Assembly: GCF_000335475.2 (NCBI RefSeq) | Contig: NZ_ANAH02000002.1 | Coordinates: 1-64,000 of the forward strand | Source of the DNA: Cystobacter fuscus DSM 2262 | GTDB lineage: Bacteria; Myxococcota; Myxococcia; Myxococcales; Myxococcaceae | Length of the DNA stretch: 64,000 bases | Direction: 5' to 3' | In this document: piece after piece, positions 43,406 through 51,390 of the stretch | Numbering within the stretch: position 1 is the stretch's first letter | Layout: each line of letters opens with the position of its first letter | Notes under the pieces: generated by a model | The model's database searches: none | The model's input: only the letters and a program-made list of their open reading frames with translations | Told to the model about the DNA's origin: nothing | Program-made: the position numbers and the translations under genes

Positions 43406-44208
43406 GGTGTGCTCCAGGAAAGGGAGACATGGGCCCCGCCATCCGTCGGAACCGCGCTGAGGGCGGGCGTCGCCGCGGATGGCCGGAGGAACAGGAGGCT
43501 GCCAATGCTCGCCGCCGCTCCGGCTCCCACGAGGATCCACCCGGCGGTCTCGAAGGCCCTGCCCTGGCCCACGGTGGCGTTCAACTGTTCCCGCGTGGTG
43601 ATGGAGGCATCCCCCTGGCGGAGCTGCTGCTCCAGGGACTTCGCCCGGACCCAGGACAGCACGCCCACGACGGCGACGCCCCCTCCCGCGATGGCCACCG
43701 GCACCCGGTAGGGCGAAAGACGATCACCCAGGGTGGGTTGCGAGGAGCCGCTGAGCATGAGCACCTCCGCGGGCTTGTCCGGAGGGGGAGGAGACTTCGC
43801 GGCCAGGGAGGCCTTCACCCGGGTGCGGACCTTCTCCAACTGGTCGGTGATCTTGGGCGAGACATCCAGGGGAATCTGCGCATCCGGGGAGAGGGTCAAC
43901 GCGCGCTCGAAGCACTGTTCCGCCAGCTCGGGCCGCTGCGCCGTCTCGTAGCGCAGCACGCCCTCCAACAGGGAGATGGTGACCACCTGCTCGGGTGTAT
44001 TGGAGGGCCACTTCGCCGCCTTCTCGAGCATCTGCAGGGCGTCGTTGTATTTGAACTTCTCCCGCAGTTGCGTGGCCTTGGCGATATAGGGGTTGTCGCG
44101 CTCCTTGGCCGCGGCCCAGGACGCGCTCCAGGGGGCGCTCAGGACGAGCAACACTCCACACACCGCTGCCTTGCTCCTGTTTCCTGGACCTCGAGAATGG
44201 CTGTTCAT
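43402..44208 (-). CDS. Membrane-associated TPR-like envelope protein
   Basis: 268 aa; ATG 44208. Signal peptide (about 1-33, ending SWAAA). Helical TPR-like region (NPYIAKATQLREKFKYNDAL, AEQCFERALTLSPDAQIPLD), a Pro-rich linker, a transmembrane segment (VPVAIAGGGVAVVGVLSW) and a second one near the C-terminus (AGWILVGAGAAASIGSLLFL). This layout is frequent in myxobacterial envelope assemblies with paired lipoproteins. First gene of the operon; overlap of 4 nt with the Cys-rich lipoprotein gene. Confidence 0.78.
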   Translation of the reverse strand: MNSHSRGPGNRSKAAVCGVLLVLSAPWSASWAAAKERDNPYIAKATQLREKFKYNDALQMLEKAAKWPSNTPEQVVTISLLEGVLRYETAQRPELAEQCFERALTLSPDAQIPLDVSPKITDQLEKVRTRVKASLAAKSPPPPDKPAEVLMLSGSSQPTLGDRLSPYRVPVAIAGGGVAVVGVLSWVRAKSLEQQLRQGDASITTREQLNATVGQGRAFETAGWILVGAGAAASIGSLLFLRPSAATPALSAVPTDGGAHVSLSWSTP

Positions 44209-44495
44209 GTCGTTGGGGCAGGCCCCCCCTGCACGGGCCTTTAAGTGGTTGTCAGTGAGCCCATATCCCCATGCCGGAGTACAGTCCATCACCCCGCGTG
44301 GTTTCGAAAACAGCACAATCATCTATTCCTGTGGCGAACACTGCCCTGGTCTGGCGGCCCGTGGCGGGGCGAGTCCGGGTGTTCCCGCCATCTTCCCGAC
44401 AGTGTGTGGACGTGGGTGACTCCCTGCCCGGCCTCTGCTAACTAAGGTCCGAGGAGTCCCCCGCTCGTGGTGCATGGAAGGAGTGGTCTGTCCGA

Positions 44496-46382
44496 ATGAA
44501 CCTGGGCAGGTACCAGTTGATGGGCAAACTGGCCTCTGGCGGCATGGCGGAGGTGTACCTCGCCAAGGCGGCGGGCCCCATGGGCTTCGAGAAGAAGCTC
44601 GTGGTCAAGCGCATCCTCCCCCATCTGGCCGAGGACGAGTCGTTCATCGAGATGTTCTTCGCCGAGGCCCGGCTCGTCGCGCGGCTGGACCACCCCAACA
44701 TCGTGCAGATCTTCGACTTCGGCGAGGCCGATGGCTCGTACTTCCTCGCCATGGAGTACATCGACGGGCTCAACCTGCGCGTGCTCCTCAAGCGGGTGCT
44801 CGCGGCCGGAGAGCGGCTGCCCGTCGCGTTGTGCGCGAAGATCGTCTCCGCGGCCTGCGAGGGGCTCGCCTACGCTCACGAGTTCGTGGAGCCCGACACG
44901 GGGACGCCGCTGCGCCTGGTCCACCGGGACATCAGCCCCGACAACATCCTCGTGTCCACCCATGGGGCGGTGAAGCTGGCGGACTTCGGCATCGCCAAGG
45001 CGGCCAATCAGATGCACCGCACGCAGACGGGCATCGTCAAGGGCAAGGTGGCCTACATGCCGCCCGAGCAGCTCCAGGGCAAGTCGCTGGATGCGCGCAC
45101 CGATATCTTCGCGCTGGGCGTGGTGCTCTACGAGTTGCTCAGCGGGCGCAGGCCCTTCGCGGCCGAGAACGAGACGGGAATGATGCTGGCCATCCTCCAC
45201 GAGGAGCCCGTTCCCGTGACGCGCTACCGGGAGGATGTTCCCCCGCGCGTGCAACAGATCCTCGAGCGGACCCTCGCCAAGGAGCGGGACGCGCGCTACG
45301 CGAACTGCCGCGAGCTGCAGATGGACCTGGAGCGCTACCTGCGCACCGTGGACGAGCCCGTGGGACCCGTCGACATCTCCCGCTGGGTCGCGCGCTTGTC
45401 CTCGCCCGGAGCGGCCGAGGCCAACAAGACGCCCAACGCGAAGCTGCTGCTGGAGACTCCTTCCGCGCCCTCGCTCGCGGCGCCCGCGAGCACCCGGGTT
45501 TCCTCCTCGTCCCGTGAGCGCACGCGGCAGGGGAGCGACACCGGATCGCCAGCGAAGGTCCCCACGCTCGTGGAGGAGCCCCTCACCGTGGGCGATACCA
45601 CCCGGACCGATCCGGCCCAGTCCCGGCCTCCAGGCGGTTCTCCCTCCCGCTGGACGGGGAGGGTGGTCCTGGGTGTGTCGGTGCTGGCCCTGGCGTCGGC
45701 GGGGTATGGTTTCTGGCGGGTGACCCGGTCGGCTCCGGCCCCCGTTGCTTCCGTGGCCCAGGTGGAGTCCGCGAGCCCTCGTCCCGAGAACCCGACCAGG
45801 CCCGAGGCCGGGGCGAATCCTTCGTCCACTCCTCCCGTGCCCGTCCCGTCCCCGCCTGACCCGGACCCGAAGAAGAAGGCGTCCGCCTCCGCCGAGGCCC
45901 AGCCACCCCCGGCCCTCGAGCCCCATCCGCCGGCTCCCGAGCCGCCAGTCTCCCCCGCGCCCCTTCCCGCCTCCTTCCGGGTCGAGTCCAACCTCCCCGG
46001 CTCGGTGCGGGTGGGAGGCAAGCCCTTCGGGTCTACCCCCGCGGACGTGAAGGGCCTCACGCCGGGCCGGGTGAGCGTGGAGGTGTTCGACAAGCAGCAG
46101 GGCTTCTCCAAGAAGCAGACCTTCGAACTCAAGCCCGGCGACAATGGCGTGCTGCGGTTCACCATTGGCAAGGGTCGCCTGTCATTCCTCGTGCTGCCCT
46201 ATGCCACCGTGGTGCTCGACGGCAAGACCCTGGGGGATACGCCCCTGCCTCCCGTGGAGGTCTATGAGGGCCGCCATGTCATCAAGCTCATCAATGACAA
46301 GCAGGGTGCGCCGGTGACGCGCGAGTTCGTGGTCAAGCCGGGCGACAACCCGTTCATGTTCAACTACAACGCCCCGCGCTGA
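44496..46382 (+). CDS. Eukaryote-type Ser/Thr protein kinase with C-terminal PEGA domains
   Basis: 628 aa. Kinase domain about 5-275: GKLASGGMAEVYLAK (P-loop), Lys38, HRDISPDN (Asp145, Asn150), DFG (163-165), MPPEQL. A Pro/Ser linker follows, then a single transmembrane helix near 390 (VVLGVSVLALASAGYGFW), a Pro-rich stretch, and two PEGA-like beta domains (about 495-625: SVRVGGKPFGSTPADVKGL; TVVLDGKTLGDTPLPPVEV). So the kinase is cytoplasmic and the PEGA part is outside. Targets unknown. Confidence 0.95.
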   Translation: MNLGRYQLMGKLASGGMAEVYLAKAAGPMGFEKKLVVKRILPHLAEDESFIEMFFAEARLVARLDHPNIVQIFDFGEADGSYFLAMEYIDGLNLRVLLKRVLAAGERLPVALCAKIVSAACEGLAYAHEFVEPDTGTPLRLVHRDISPDNILVSTHGAVKLADFGIAKAANQMHRTQTGIVKGKVAYMPPEQLQGKSLDARTDIFALGVVLYELLSGRRPFAAENETGMMLAILHEEPVPVTRYREDVPPRVQQILERTLAKERDARYANCRELQMDLERYLRTVDEPVGPVDISRWVARLSSPGAAEANKTPNAKLLLETPSAPSLAAPASTRVSSSSRERTRQGSDTGSPAKVPTLVEEPLTVGDTTRTDPAQSRPPGGSPSRWTGRVVLGVSVLALASAGYGFWRVTRSAPAPVASVAQVESASPRPENPTRPEAGANPSSTPPVPVPSPPDPDPKKKASASAEAQPPPALEPHPPAPEPPVSPAPLPASFRVESNLPGSVRVGGKPFGSTPADVKGLTPGRVSVEVFDKQQGFSKKQTFELKPGDNGVLRFTIGKGRLSFLVLPYATVVLDGKTLGDTPLPPVEVYEGRHVIKLINDKQGAPVTREFVVKPGDNPFMFNYNAPR

Positions 46383-46393
46383 CCCCACCGCCC

Positions 46394-46927
46394 ATGCAGA
46401 GCAAGGACACCACCGTCGACCAGTACCTCGCCTCGCTTCCCGAGGAGCGCCGCGTGGCGCTCTCCGCCGTGCGCGACGTCATCCGGAAGAACCTCGATGG
46501 GGGCTACGAGGAGGGCATGCAGTACGGGATGATTGGTTATTACGTCCCGCACACGGTGTTCCCGGCGGGCTACCACGTCGATCCGAAGCAGCCGCTGCCG
46601 TTCGCGTCACTGGCCTCCCAGAAGAACCACATGGCCGTCTATTTGATGTGTGTCTACGGCCAGCCAGAGCAGGAGCAGTGGTTTCGCGAGGCGTGGGCGA
46701 AGACGGGCAAGAAGCTCGACATGGGCAAGTCGTGCGTGCGCTTCAAGAAGCTCGAGGACGTGGCGCTCGACGTGATTGGCGAGGCCATTCGCCGCATGCC
46801 CGCGAAGAAGTACATCGCGCACTACACGTCCGTGATCCCGCCTCCGGAGAAGAAGAAGGCACCCGCCGCCGCGAAGGGCAAGCCGGCGGCGAAGCGGAAG
46901 CCGGCGGCGAAGAAGCGCGCGAAGTGA
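46394..46927 (+). CDS. DUF1801 domain protein with basic tail
   Basis: 177 aa, 11 nt after the kinase stop, so probably in the same transcript. DUF1801 blocks: DQYLASLPEERRVALSAVRD, VIRKNLDGGYEEGMQYGMIG, LASQKNHMAVYLMCVYG, GKSCVRFKKLEDVALDVIGE. An Ala/Lys-rich tail (about 152-177, KGKPAAKRKPAAKKRAK) resembles histone H1-like nucleic-acid-binding tails. Confidence 0.92.
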   Translation: MQSKDTTVDQYLASLPEERRVALSAVRDVIRKNLDGGYEEGMQYGMIGYYVPHTVFPAGYHVDPKQPLPFASLASQKNHMAVYLMCVYGQPEQEQWFREAWAKTGKKLDMGKSCVRFKKLEDVALDVIGEAIRRMPAKKYIAHYTSVIPPPEKKKAPAAAKGKPAAKRKPAAKKRAK

Positions 46928-46940
46928 GCGTCATGACGAC

Positions 46941-47681
46941 TCACCCCCGATGGAGATAGCGCTGGAGGAAGCCCAGCGTCCGCTCCCAGCTGTCCTCCCA
47001 ATCCTGCTGTCTCATCATGTGGTCCGACTCCGGGTACTCGAAGTACTCGACGTGGGAGCCCCAGCCAGGCAGTCCCTGCCAGAGCGTGTGGGCGAAGTCG
47101 CGCGCCTGGTGCGGCGGGACGACGCCATCCCGGCCCGCGTTCACCATCAGCAGGGGATTGCGCGCGCAGTCCCACGGACGGTGGACGGGCGCGTGGCGCA
47201 TCAACTCGCCAATCTCCTCGGTGACGGGTCCCTCCCGGGGCGTCCAGTCCGGCGAGCCGAGCAGGGACACCGTGGCCTGGACCCGCGAGTCCTCCATGGC
47301 CACGGCCAGCGCGGTGTACGCCCCGAACGAGATGCCCACGAGCCCGATGGGGCCATGGCCCTCGTACACCACGTGGTCGATGACGCGGGACACATCCCGG
47401 GCGGCCTCGCGGATGGCATGCAGCAGGCGCGCATGGGACTCGCCAGGGCCGAGCTGCTCCATTTCATCCAACCACGCGTCGCGCCGGGCCCCGTGGTGCG
47501 GGGCGTCCACCCCCACCGCGCTGAAGCCCCGGTGGGCGAGCAGGTTCAGCTCCCCCCGCTGGATATCCGCGTTGGCGCCCAGCCCGTGCAGGACGAGGAC
47601 GGCCGGAGCGGGCCGGGGTTCGACGTGCAGCTTGAGTACGGGAATGCGGCCATCCACCTGGAAGCGGTATTCGTCGGGCAT
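46941..47681 (-). CDS. Alpha/beta hydrolase
   Basis: 246 aa. PAVLVLHGLGANAD (oxyanion region), nucleophile elbow GISFGAY, acid region LLMVNAGRDGVVPPHQ, His in YPESDHMMRQQ. No signal peptide. Dienelactone-hydrolase/esterase-like; the substrate is not clear. Convergent with the DUF1801 gene (13 bp gap) and divergent from the helicase gene. Confidence 0.9.
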   Translation of the reverse strand: MPDEYRFQVDGRIPVLKLHVEPRPAPAVLVLHGLGANADIQRGELNLLAHRGFSAVGVDAPHHGARRDAWLDEMEQLGPGESHARLLHAIREAARDVSRVIDHVVYEGHGPIGLVGISFGAYTALAVAMEDSRVQATVSLLGSPDWTPREGPVTEEIGELMRHAPVHRPWDCARNPLLMVNAGRDGVVPPHQARDFAHTLWQGLPGWGSHVEYFEYPESDHMMRQQDWEDSWERTLGFLQRYLHRG

Positions 47682-47751
47682 GTGGCGAGTCTAAGGGGGG
47701 AGCCGCGAGGCATGCATCGCCCCTGGCGCCCGGGTGTGATAGCCCGTCCGG

Positions 47752-49404
47752 GTGAGCTCTTCCTTCAAGACCCTCGGCCTCTCCGATGAATCGCTCGATG
47801 CGGTGCGGCGTGCCCGCTTCGCCTCGCCCACTCCCATCCAGGCCCAGGCCATCCCTCCGGCGCTCGCCGGACGGGACGTCATCGGCTGCGCCGCTACCGG
47901 CACCGGCAAGACCGCCGCCTACCTGCTGCCCCTCGTCGAGCGGCTGGCCGGGGCGCCCGGCCCGGCCGGAGTGGTGCTCGCCCCCACGCGGGAGCTCGTC
48001 CAGCAGATCGCCGACGAGGCCACCTTCTTCGGCCAGCCCCGGGGCCTCGCCCAGGCGGTCGTCATCGGCGGCACGGACGCGACGGCCCAGGTCGAGGCGC
48101 TCCGTCAGAACCCCTCCCTGGTGCTCGCCACCCCGGGCCGGCTGGCCGACCTGCTCCAGGCGGGCGTGGTGAACCTCTCCACGGTGCGCATGCTCGTGCT
48201 GGACGAGGCGGACCGCATGCTGGAGATGGGCTTCATGCCCGAGTTGGAGAAGATCCTCGCCGCGCTGCCCCGCGAGCGCCAGACGCTCCTGTTCTCCGCC
48301 ACCCTGGGCCACAACGTGACGCGCTTCGCCCAGGAGGTGCTGCGCAAGCCCGTCCGGGTGGAAGTCACGCCGAGCGGCACGCCCGCCGCGCGCGCCGTGC
48401 AGCGGCTGTACGACGTGAAGTCCGAGGAGAAGTACCCCCTCCTGCTCACGTTGCTCGCGAGGGATCAGCTCAGCGCCATCGTCTTCACCCGCACCCGCGA
48501 GCGCGCCGAGAAGGTACAGGGCTACCTCAAGGAGGCGGGCCACAAGGCCGCCCTCATCCATTCCGATCGCACCCAGGGACAGCGCCGTCAGGCGCTCGAG
48601 GGCTTCCGCAAGGGGCAGTACCGGTGCCTGGTGGCCACGGACATCGCCTCGCGCGGGCTGGACGTGGAGGACATCGGCCACGTCATCAACTTCGATCTGC
48701 CGCACTCGCCCGAGGACTACGTGCACCGCATCGGCCGCACGGCGCGAGCGGGCGCGAGTGGGCGGGCCTCGACCTTCGTCACCGAGCGGGACGCGGAGAC
48801 GATGATCGCCATCGAGCGCATCACCCGCATGAGCCTGCCGCGCACCGAGGTGCCCCGGAAGGATGCGGTCTACCTCGAGGCGCTGGAGGCGTTCCGGGCC
48901 CGGAAGGGGGACGACGAGTTGCTGGACGCGCTGGACGCCCCGCGCCCCCGTGCGGCCGAGAAGGCGCCGGCCCGTCCCGCCCGTGCGAAGGGGGCCGGGA
49001 GCGAGGCACGAGGCTCGAGCCATCCGCGCGAGCGCTCGGAGCGAAGGGGAGGGGAGTCCAGCCGCCGGGAGGCCCCGGGCCGGGGCGGAGGGGCTTCTCG
49101 GGGCACGGGCCGTGCCAAGGGCCGGGAAGAGTCGCGCGAGCGCGGCGAAGGCCGGAGCACGGGCCGCGCCAAGGGCCGGGAGGAGTCGCGCGAGCGCGGC
49201 TTCGGCCGGAGCGCGGCGCCTCGTGGCGCGGCGAAGGCGGGGGGCAAGGCACCTCGGGCCGCGGGGGGCCCGGGACGGAGTGGTCCCCGCGGTGCCAGCG
49301 CGGCTCGCCCGGGTGGCCGGTCGGGTGGGCGCAAGGGAGGACCCGCGCGTGGGTCGGGTGCGCCTTCTCGAGGACGGGGCGGCGGGGGACGGGGGCGCCG
49401 GTAG
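47752..49404 (+). CDS. DEAD-box RNA helicase with Arg/Gly-rich tail
   Basis: 550 aa, GTG start. Q motif region SSFKTLGLSDESLDAV, Walker A AATGTGKT, PTREL, motif II VLDEADRM, SAT (FSATLG), motif V ATDIASRGLDVE, motif VI HRIGRTARAG. RhlE-like length of the core (about 1-370) followed by a long Arg/Gly/Ser tail (about 395-550: RGESSRREAPGRGGGASRGT) likely to bind RNA. Cytoplasmic, remodels RNA or RNPs; cold or ribosome-assembly roles are common in the family. Confidence 0.96.
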   Translation: MSSSFKTLGLSDESLDAVRRARFASPTPIQAQAIPPALAGRDVIGCAATGTGKTAAYLLPLVERLAGAPGPAGVVLAPTRELVQQIADEATFFGQPRGLAQAVVIGGTDATAQVEALRQNPSLVLATPGRLADLLQAGVVNLSTVRMLVLDEADRMLEMGFMPELEKILAALPRERQTLLFSATLGHNVTRFAQEVLRKPVRVEVTPSGTPAARAVQRLYDVKSEEKYPLLLTLLARDQLSAIVFTRTRERAEKVQGYLKEAGHKAALIHSDRTQGQRRQALEGFRKGQYRCLVATDIASRGLDVEDIGHVINFDLPHSPEDYVHRIGRTARAGASGRASTFVTERDAETMIAIERITRMSLPRTEVPRKDAVYLEALEAFRARKGDDELLDALDAPRPRAAEKAPARPARAKGAGSEARGSSHPRERSERRGGESSRREAPGRGGGASRGTGRAKGREESRERGEGRSTGRAKGREESRERGFGRSAAPRGAAKAGGKAPRAAGGPGRSGPRGASAARPGGRSGGRKGGPARGSGAPSRGRGGGGRGRR

Positions 49405-49423
49405 CCGAAGTTGATTCTTCGGG

Positions 49424-49494
49424 CACGTCAAGGGACATGGGCTGACACGTCAAAGGATGGCTTGACGCATCGGCGGTGCTGGCTGACACGTCAA
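49424..49494. promoter_or_regulatory. Cluster of CACGTCAA repeats
   Basis: CACGTCAA occurs at 49424-49431, 49446-49453 and 49487-49494, the last two within the longer repeat GGCTGACACGTCAAAG (one position differs). The inverse core TTGACG is at 49462-49467. Clustered between the helicase and the lectin-like gene, they look like binding sites of a regulator or remnants of a small repeat. Confidence 0.4.
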
Positions 49495-49508
49495 AGCCAT
49501 CCATGGGG

Positions 49509-49542
49509 ACCATGCCTCTCCTCTGCCAATGAGAGGCATGGT
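49509..49542. terminator. Perfect 12-bp inverted repeat, hairpin upstream of the lectin-like gene
   Basis: ACCATGCCTCTC (49509-49520) and GAGAGGCATGGT (49531-49542) around a 10-nt loop. It lies about 105 bp after the helicase stop and 100 bp before the next start. The stem is strong but lacks a T-run, so it may end helicase transcription, or be an operator or RNA structure for the downstream gene. Confidence 0.45.
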
Positions 49543-49642
49543 TGTTGCTGAGCCCCCGCCCCGAGAAGCCGCGCACCGTATCCGGCCGCGTTCTGGTGGA
49601 AGACAACCTCCAAGAAACGATGGACCCCCCATGGAGAGGACC

Positions 49643-50668
49643 ATGAAGAACATGAGACGTCTTGCGAATTCCCTCACGCTTTGCACCGGCATGTTGCTGC
49701 TGGCGGCGGCCCCCGCGTGGGCGCAGAAGGAAGAACTCTGGCTCGAGTCCCAGAGCGGCACCCCCATCCGCGGCACGGCGGTGCTCAAGCGGGGCACGCC
49801 GTATCTCCTCACGATGAAGGGGACCTACAACACGTGGAAGACCCTCGCCAACACCGGCTCGAAGTCAGGCAAGCCGGAGCCCACGCCATTGTTCCCGAGC
49901 CCGAAGGGCGCGAACAAGCAGGTGGGGATCGACCCCGAGTTCGTCTTCGCGTGGCCCGCGGGCTCCAGCCTGGATAAGAGCTCGCAGCCCTCTCCCGCGA
50001 GAGCGAGCAGCATCCAGGTCAGCTTGGATGGTGGGAAGACGTGGAAGCACCCGTCCAGCACGGCGCCCTTCAACGCGACCGATCACGCGTACAACTACGA
50101 GCTGGCTGGAGACGACAATGCGCTGCAGGTGCGCTTCGTCGACAATCCCTACAGTGACAACTACGGGCGCGTGCAGATCTCCGTGCAGCCCGCCGAGGAG
50201 CTGTGGCTCGACTCCCGGAGCGGTGCCCCCATCCGCAGCGAGCTGGTGCTCGGGAAGGGCAAGCCGTATCGCTTCACGATGCAGGGGACGTTCAGTGCGT
50301 GGGGTGGCTTCACCGCCGCCGGCGCGAACTCGGGCAAGCCGGAGCCCACGCCCATGTTCCCGAGCCCCAATCGAGCGAATCAGCAGGTCGGCATCGACCC
50401 CGAGTTCGTCTTCGCGTGGCCCAAGGGCTCCGGTTTGGAGAAGAGTCCGGAGCCTTCTCCCCGGAGAAACACCGGCTCCATCGAGATCAGCCTGGACGGG
50501 GGCAAGACGTGGAAGCACCCGTCCAGCACGGCGCCCTTCAACGCGACCGACCACAAGTACACCTATGAGGTGAGTGGGGACGGCAACGCGCTGCAGGTGC
50601 GCTTCCTCGACAAGCCCTACGGCGACAACTCCGGACGCGTGCGGATCTTCCTGCTGCCCGGTGCCTAG
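49643..50668 (+). CDS. Secreted protein of two near-identical lectin-like domains
   Basis: 341 aa from the ATG at 49643 (GAGAGGA upstream; ATG 49631 also possible). Signal peptide ends APAWAQ. Two units of about 155 aa (about 30-183 and 185-341) share long identical blocks: KPEPTPLFPSP, QVGIDPEFVFAWP, SLDGGKTWKHPSSTAPFNAT, DNALQVRF. Each ends F-x-D-x-P-Y-x-D-N-x-G-R-V, which resembles the ligand loop of the galactose-binding lectin LecA/PA-IL (D-V-P-G-T-Y-G-N-N-S-G). I infer an extracellular sugar-binding protein; this needs structural support. Confidence 0.88.
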   Translation: MKNMRRLANSLTLCTGMLLLAAAPAWAQKEELWLESQSGTPIRGTAVLKRGTPYLLTMKGTYNTWKTLANTGSKSGKPEPTPLFPSPKGANKQVGIDPEFVFAWPAGSSLDKSSQPSPARASSIQVSLDGGKTWKHPSSTAPFNATDHAYNYELAGDDNALQVRFVDNPYSDNYGRVQISVQPAEELWLDSRSGAPIRSELVLGKGKPYRFTMQGTFSAWGGFTAAGANSGKPEPTPMFPSPNRANQQVGIDPEFVFAWPKGSGLEKSPEPSPRRNTGSIEISLDGGKTWKHPSSTAPFNATDHKYTYEVSGDGNALQVRFLDKPYGDNSGRVRIFLLPGA

Positions 50669-50718
50669 CCTCCTCCGCCCGGCCGTGGGGAGGCTGCTTC
50701 ATTCCGGGCTCATCAATC

Positions 50719-51390
50719 GTGGTAGCGTGTGCCATTTGGTACGACCAGGGGGCCACCACGTTGCACGGTCTTTCGAGCCAAGAGCGTTCCACGGTGTTCG
50801 TCGTGGATGACGATCCCTCGGTGCTGCGCAGCCTCTCGCGCATGTTCCAGCTGGAAGGGTACGCGATCGAGGGCTTCGACCACCCGCGGCAGATACTGGA
50901 GCGAAAACCCGGAGGGCGTCCGGGGTGCGTGGTGCTGGACCTGCGCATGCCGGAGCTCAACGGGCTGGAACTTCAGGAGGAGATGCGGCGCGCGGGGTGG
51001 AAGCAGCCCATCATCTTCATCAGCGGACACGGGGATGTGCCGGCGGCGGTGAAGGCCATGAAGGCCGGTGCCGTGGACTTTCTGCCCAAGCCGGTCGGCA
51101 TGGCGGAACTGCTGGAAGCGGTGGAGCGGGCGTTGGCGCGGGACCGGGCGGCGGTCGCCTCCGAGCAGGAACTCGAGGCGCTGCGGGTCCGCTTCTCCAC
51201 GCTGTCGCCCCGCGAGAGGGAGGTCTGCCAGGGGGTGGCGCGGGGGCTGCTCAACAAGCAGATCGCCGCCGAGCTGGGCACCGCCGAGCAGACCGTGCGC
51301 CTGCAGCGCGCCCGAGCCATGGAGAAGCTGGCGGTGGACTCGGTGCCCGAGCTGGTGCGGCTGCTGGAGCGGCTGGGCTCACCGTCGTGA
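50719..51390 (+). CDS. FixJ/NarL-like response regulator
   Basis: 223 aa from GTG 50719; the TTG at 50761 has a better upstream purine run and would drop 14 residues. Receiver about 25-140: STVFVVDDDPS (acidic pair), CVVLDLRMPELNG (phospho-acceptor Asp), FISGHGDVPAAVKAMKAGA, FLPKPV (Lys). LuxR-type HTH about 158-215: LSPREREVCQGVARGLLNKQ, IAAELGTAEQTVRLQRAR. The receiver follows the FixJ pattern. Its likely partner is the FixL-like kinase at 54573; a Ser/Thr kinase gene lies between, on the other strand. Its 3' end overlaps that gene by 12 bp. Confidence 0.93.
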   Translation: MVACAIWYDQGATTLHGLSSQERSTVFVVDDDPSVLRSLSRMFQLEGYAIEGFDHPRQILERKPGGRPGCVVLDLRMPELNGLELQEEMRRAGWKQPIIFISGHGDVPAAVKAMKAGAVDFLPKPVGMAELLEAVERALARDRAAVASEQELEALRVRFSTLSPREREVCQGVARGLLNKQIAAELGTAEQTVRLQRARAMEKLAVDSVPELVRLLERLGSPS

